From Methylococcales bacterium (GTDB taxonomy: Bacteria; Pseudomonadota; Gammaproteobacteria; Methylococcales; Methylomonadaceae), in assembly GCA_028707085.1 (NCBI GenBank), contig JAQTUW010000003.1, positions 1-64,000 on the forward strand: a stretch of DNA of 64,000 nucleotides, in the 5' to 3' direction. A program made the position numbers and the translations under genes. Under the pieces are notes generated by a model. It searched no databases. It had not been told where the DNA came from and saw only the letters and a list, made by a program, of their open reading frames with translations. This document shows, piece after piece, positions 60,709-64,000 of this stretch. Each line of letters starts with the position of its first letter. The first letter of the stretch is position 1.

Positions 60709-61566
60709 ATGAGACTGATTATCGTCAGCGGCTTATCCGGATCCGGAAAAAGTATTGCCCTCAATACTCTGGAGGATTGCGGCTATTACTGTATCGATAA
60801 TCTCCCGATTACCCTGCTGGAGGATTTCATCGACAATGTCATGCTCAGGGACAGGGATACATACCGTAAAACCGCAATTGGCATCGACGCCAGAAACCGT
60901 AGCGAAACACTGGCGGAATTTCCGAACAGCCTGGAACTGATTCGCAGCAAGGGAATTGACTGCGAAGTCATTTACATGGAGGCCGAGGAAAGCATCATTC
61001 TCAAACGCTATAGCGAAACCCGGCGTCGCCACCCGCTGACGACGATAGACCGCCCTTTACGGGAAGCGCTGGACATTGAACGGGACATGTTGCGGCCGCT
61101 TGCCGTACGCGCGGATGTGGTGATTGACACCAGCTATACCCATTACCACAAATTGCGCGAATTTCTGAGAAACCGGCTGGGCGAACAGGGCGCCCCTTCC
61201 TTGTCATTTCTGTTTCAGTCTTTTGGTTTCAAATACGGCATACCGCTGGATGCCGATTTTGTTTTCGATGCGCGCAGCCTTCCCAATCCTTACTGGGCGC
61301 CCGAATTAAGAGGCCTGACCGGAAAAGATGCCGCCGTAATCGATTTTCTGAAAAATGACGCGACCGTCAATGATTTTCTGCGCGATATCGGCGACTTCAT
61401 AGGCCGATGGGCACCCCGTTTCGAATCGGACAACAGAAGCTATTTAACCATAGCCATTGGCTGCACCGGCGGACAGCATCGTTCCGTGTTTCTGGTCGAC
61501 GCCCTGAGCAGCCATTTTCAAACGATTACCCCGAACGTGATAGTCAGACATCGGGAATTGCGTTAA
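60709..61566 (+). CDS. rapZ: RNase adapter protein RapZ (YvcJ family)
   Basis: A P-loop protein that in enterobacteria directs RNase E to a small RNA controlling glmS. The 285-residue product has Walker A SGLSGSGKS, the family DNLP (YCIDNLPI), the Walker-B-like region, and the C-terminal domain IGCTGGQHRSVF. The ptsN gene, usually between hpf and rapZ in E. coli, is absent here. The ATG at 60709 gives family length. Confidence 0.94.
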   Translation: MRLIIVSGLSGSGKSIALNTLEDCGYYCIDNLPITLLEDFIDNVMLRDRDTYRKTAIGIDARNRSETLAEFPNSLELIRSKGIDCEVIYMEAEESIILKRYSETRRRHPLTTIDRPLREALDIERDMLRPLAVRADVVIDTSYTHYHKLREFLRNRLGEQGAPSLSFLFQSFGFKYGIPLDADFVFDARSLPNPYWAPELRGLTGKDAAVIDFLKNDATVNDFLRDIGDFIGRWAPRFESDNRSYLTIAIGCTGGQHRSVFLVDALSSHFQTITPNVIVRHRELR

Positions 61567-61593
61567 TGGACGACTTGTCCGCCACGCTTATTC

Positions 61594-61628
61594 AGCCCGA
61601 ACCAGCTTACCTGCGGGCTTTTTGTTTG
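61594..61628 (+). terminator. Rho-independent terminator after rapZ
   Basis: A 6-bp stem agcccg (61594-61599) / cgggct (61614-61619) with a T-rich tail. It ends the kdsD-to-rapZ run before minC. Confidence 0.6.
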
Positions 61629-61715
61629 TTCCGCCGCGAACTGCGGTAACGCAGTGTTTTTTTATTTGGAAAATGATAATATTCGATCACAGATCAAGCT
61701 GATTATCAGGATTCA

Positions 61716-62441
61716 ATGGCAACCGATGCATGTTCTTCAAAAATGATGGCTTTAGAGTTTAAAAGTACCACGCTTACTGTGCCGGTGTTGCTGTTAGTCA
61801 GTAATGATTTAACAGATATCGACCATCAATTGCAGGAGAAAGTGGCTCAGGCGCCTGAGTTTTTTAAAAGCTCGCCGCTAATTATTGATTTTCAGAAGCT
61901 GACCAGCCAGAACACGGCGCTATCCGTCCAGGAAATTGTCGATCTGATCAGACAGCATGGTTTTATGCCTATTGGAATTCGCGGTGGCGACGAATCTCAA
62001 AATAAGGAGGCTTCCGCGCTGAGTTTGCCGGTTTATGCAACTCACAGCCAGAATACCCCGCCTGCCGATAAAAAGCCGGAGAAGATCATGCCGGCCAAAG
62101 AGGCTGACAACACGCCGCCGGAAAACAGGCTGATTTGCCAGCCGATTCGCTCCGGCCAGCGAGTCTATGCCCGGGGCGACCTGATTGTTACCGCGACTGT
62201 CAGCGCGGGGGCCGAGATCATGGCCGAAGGCAATATCCATATCTACGGCTCGTTGCGAGGCCGTGCGCTGGCCGGTGTCCTGGGAAATGGCGAATGCCGC
62301 ATTTTTTGTTCGGATTTACAGGCTGAACTGATATCCATAGCCGGTATTTATCAAATACGCGATGATTTAAGCAGTTATCCTGCTCACAAGCCGGTGCAAA
62401 TCAGTCTGGATAATCAGACGCTCATTATTAAAGATATTTAA
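61716..62441 (+). CDS. minC: Septum site-determining protein MinC
   Basis: FtsZ polymerisation inhibitor placed at the poles by MinD. The 241-residue protein has the N-terminal domain (LEFKSTTLTVPVLLL), a Pro-rich linker (about 105-135), and the C-terminal beta-helix with RSGQRVYARGDLIV, EIMAEGNIHIYGSLRGRALAG (cited in part), characteristic of MinC. Starts at 61716 after AGGA; a second Met pair ten residues in is possible. Confidence 0.93.
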   Translation: MATDACSSKMMALEFKSTTLTVPVLLLVSNDLTDIDHQLQEKVAQAPEFFKSSPLIIDFQKLTSQNTALSVQEIVDLIRQHGFMPIGIRGGDESQNKEASALSLPVYATHSQNTPPADKKPEKIMPAKEADNTPPENRLICQPIRSGQRVYARGDLIVTATVSAGAEIMAEGNIHIYGSLRGRALAGVLGNGECRIFCSDLQAELISIAGIYQIRDDLSSYPAHKPVQISLDNQTLIIKDI

Positions 62442-62462
62442 GTTTTTCTTGGAGAAATAGCA

Positions 62463-63275
62463 TTGGCCAGAATAATCGTAGTAACATCAGGCAAAGGCGG
62501 TGTAGGTAAAACTACTACCAGTGCGGCGATCGCAATGGGCCTGGCCAAGCGGGGACACAAAACGGCGGTCATCGATTTCGACGTCGGCTTGCGTAATCTC
62601 GACCTGATCATGGGGTGCGAACGCCGGGTAGTCTATGATCTGGTGAATGTCATCAACAACGAAGCCAGCTTGAACCAGGCATTGATCAGGGACAAACGTT
62701 GCGATCAGCTATACATCCTTCCCGCCTCGCAAACCCGAGACAAGGACGCCCTGACCACCGACGGCGTCGGCAGGATTCTGGAAGAACTTTCAAAAGAGTT
62801 CAAATACATAGTCTGCGACTCGCCGGCAGGCATCGAACGCGGTGCCACCCTTGCCATGTATTTTGCCGACGACGCCTTTGTGGTAACCAATCCCGAAGTT
62901 TCATCGGTTCGGGATTCAGACCGGATGCTGGGTATTTTGTCCAGCAAATCACGGCGGGCCGAAAATGGCGAAGAACCGATCAAGGAATATTTATTGCTAT
63001 CAAGATATTCGCCCGACCGGGTTAAATTAGGTGAAATGTTGAGCGTAGACGATGTGCAGGAAATTCTATCCTTGCATCTGCTCGGCGTCATTCCAGAATC
63101 CAAATCGGTTTTGAATGCATCGAACTCGGGCATCCCTGTGATTCTGGACGAACAAAGCGACGCCGGACAAGCGTATGCAGACATCGTCGCCCGCTATCTT
63201 GGCGAATCCAGACCACACCGATTTATTGAAGAAGAGAAAAAGGGTTTGTTTAGTAAACTGTTCGGGAGTAAATGA
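62463..63275 (+). CDS. minD: Septum site-determining ATPase MinD
   Basis: A membrane-associated ATPase that oscillates with MinE. The 270-residue protein begins with the deviant Walker A GKGGVGKTTTSAAI, includes DFDVGLRNLD and ends in the amphipathic membrane-targeting helix KKGLFSKLFGSK. The start is TTG at 62463, 8 nt after GGAG. It overlaps minE. Confidence 0.96.
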   Translation: MARIIVVTSGKGGVGKTTTSAAIAMGLAKRGHKTAVIDFDVGLRNLDLIMGCERRVVYDLVNVINNEASLNQALIRDKRCDQLYILPASQTRDKDALTTDGVGRILEELSKEFKYIVCDSPAGIERGATLAMYFADDAFVVTNPEVSSVRDSDRMLGILSSKSRRAENGEEPIKEYLLLSRYSPDRVKLGEMLSVDDVQEILSLHLLGVIPESKSVLNASNSGIPVILDEQSDAGQAYADIVARYLGESRPHRFIEEEKKGLFSKLFGSK

Positions 63276-63529
63276 TGAGCCTCTTGGATTATTTCAGATC
63301 GTCTAAACCCAACACCGCCTCTCTGGCCAAGGAGCGACTGCAGATTCTGGTCGCGCATGAACGCTCATCCCGCAATCAACCCTCCTATCTGCCAAAATTG
63401 CAACAGGAATTGCTGGAAGTGATACGCAAGTATGTCAATGTCCAGCAGGATGCGATCACAGTCAATTTTGAACAGGATGGAAATCAGGAAACCCTGGAAC
63501 TTAATATTGTATTACCCGATGAGCATTAA
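63272..63529 (+). CDS. minE: Cell division topological factor MinE
   Basis: Stimulates MinD ATPase and restricts MinCD to the poles. The 85-residue protein has the N-terminal amphipathic segment MSLLDYFRS, the anti-MinCD helix (KERLQILVAHERS) and the C-terminal dimerisation domain (LLEVIRKYVNV). Two adjacent ATGs at 63272 and 63275; the first overlaps the minD stop. Confidence 0.95.
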   Translation: MMSLLDYFRSSKPNTASLAKERLQILVAHERSSRNQPSYLPKLQQELLEVIRKYVNVQQDAITVNFEQDGNQETLELNIVLPDEH

Positions 63530-63570
63530 TTATAGATACTTGCTGCATATCAATCTTTAGCGCCACCGCT

Positions 63571-63600
63571 CCCTGCCCTTTCCGGAAAGAGCAGGGTTTA
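63571..63600 (+). terminator. Probable terminator after minE
   Basis: A stem ccctgc...gcaggg (63571-63576 with 63591-63596), extended inward by cttt/aaag with one mismatch, followed by TTTA. It lies 42 bp after minE. Confidence 0.6.
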
Positions 63601-63663
63601 AAAAAATCCTAAATTTGATATGCGAATACTATAATATACCGTTATCATAAGCGTTTGGTGAAA

Positions 63664-63741
63664 AGTCCGGAGACCATCCGTTCGTGGTGGGCCGAGTCGA
63701 ACCATGAACGGATGATCCTACGCAACAGGCTGTTGCGGACT
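63664..63741. repeat. Multi-hairpin palindromic element (REP-like)
   Basis: A 14-bp stem with one G-T wobble (catccgttcgtggt at 63675-63688 with accatgaacggatg at 63701-63714) and a second perfect hairpin (gcaaca-ggc-tgttgc, 63722-63736). Both are enclosed by agtcc/ggact (63664-63668 with 63737-63741), giving a three-way junction. The core with its gccgagtcga loop resembles a repeated extragenic palindrome common in proteobacterial genomes. The rest of the 320-bp minE-to-next-gene gap holds the terminator above, an AT-rich stretch with a TATAAT at 63630 but no clear -35, and nothing else. Confidence 0.7.
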
Positions 63742-63850
63742 GAAACTTCAGCGAGCTTAATATCGTGCGCTTATAGTGACGCACACCCAGTGCGCCGAAC
63801 CTGATCGAACATGAAAGCCCGATTTTTTTGTCAAAATGTGAGGAGTTGAA

Positions 63851-64000
63851 ATGAGTGAGATAATTGGTGAAGCAGCTGGTAAAATCTGGCAGTATCTGGA
63901 TTCAAACGGCGAGGCCAGCGTAAACAAGGTAACCACCGAAACCGGACTGAACAAGAACGATGTTCAGCGCGGCATAGGCTGGCTGGCCAAAGAAAATAAA
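63851..64000 (+). CDS. Winged helix-turn-helix protein (DUF2582-like), partial
   Basis: The first 50 residues of a small winged-helix protein, cut by the window end. It begins MSEIIGEAAGKIWQYLDSNG and continues SVNKVTTETGLNKNDVQRGIGWLAKE, matching the short wHTH_10 (DUF2582) family of 65-80 residues. AGGAG lies 5-6 nt before the ATG. Members may bind nucleic acid; function unknown. Confidence 0.8.
   Translation, partial: MSEIIGEAAGKIWQYLDSNGEASVNKVTTETGLNKNDVQRGIGWLAKENK

Noticed and set aside
63757..63954. Minus-strand 65-codon frame opposite the winged-helix gene
   Set aside because: It overlaps the winged-helix gene start in antisense and has no protein-family features.

Overview
The window looks like core chromosome of a gammaproteobacterial (type I, Methylococcales-like) methanotroph or close methylotroph. 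The sequence basis is a complete fhcBADC cluster for the tetrahydromethanopterin-linked formaldehyde oxidation route, set among gene blocks typical of Gammaproteobacteria: mnmG-rsmG-parA-parB-atpIBEFHAGDC-glmU-glmS, petABC-sspAB, mla-murA, kdsD-kdsC-lptCAB-rpoN-hpf-rapZ and minCDE. The genus assignment is inference; no methane monooxygenase lies in the window. Base composition and codon use look even throughout, apart from a short transposase graveyard near 14.1-14.6 kb.

Layout. 1-4 kb: 5' part of dnaA, rdgC, and a small envelope cluster in which an Lpp-like lipoprotein sits between two L,D-transpeptidases. 4-8 kb: phosphoglucomutase, an AI-2E-type permease, moaB, a DUF423 protein. 8-14 kb: pepN and the histidine operon hisB-H-A-F-I, followed 6 nt later by a tRNA-Thr(CGT). 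14.05-14.6 kb: two opposed transposase remnants (ISL3 type and IS3 type). 14.7-18.6 kb: GNAT acetyltransferase, a Lon-like protease, GTP cyclohydrolase II, a 58-residue basic protein and a perfect 24-bp inverted repeat. 18.6-33.5 kb: origin-proximal style block mnmG, rsmG, parAB, nine ATP synthase genes, glmU, glmS. 33.5-38.5 kb: a short MTHFR-like protein, clpB with a near-consensus sigma-32 promoter, a cold-shock protein and a membrane protein carrying one CXXCH motif. 38.5-44.6 kb: radical SAM protein, fhcC, fhcD, fhcA, fhcB and a pterin carbinolamine dehydratase homologue. 44.6-48.6 kb: sspB, sspA and the cytochrome bc1 genes. 48.6-55.4 kb: hisC, hisD, hisG, murA and mlaB-D-E-F, without mlaC. 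55.6-61.6 kb: LPS core and transport genes, rpoN, hpf, rapZ. 61.7-64 kb: minCDE, a structured palindromic repeat and the start of a winged-helix protein.

How the parts work together. The fhc genes catalyse the transfer and hydrolysis of the formyl group that ends C1 oxidation to formate. FhcB visibly lacks the cysteines that its archaeal relatives use for redox chemistry. Energy conservation is represented by the bc1 complex and F1Fo ATPase. Several blocks build the envelope: glmU, glmS, murA, kdsC, kdsD, lptABC, mla, Lpp and two L,D-transpeptidases. No defence island, prophage, CRISPR array or wholly new system could be recognised. The observations most worth checking are the Lpp/L,D-transpeptidase cluster, the MlaC-less mla operon, the CXXCH membrane protein, the inverted repeat between ribA and its neighbour, and the multi-hairpin element after minE.
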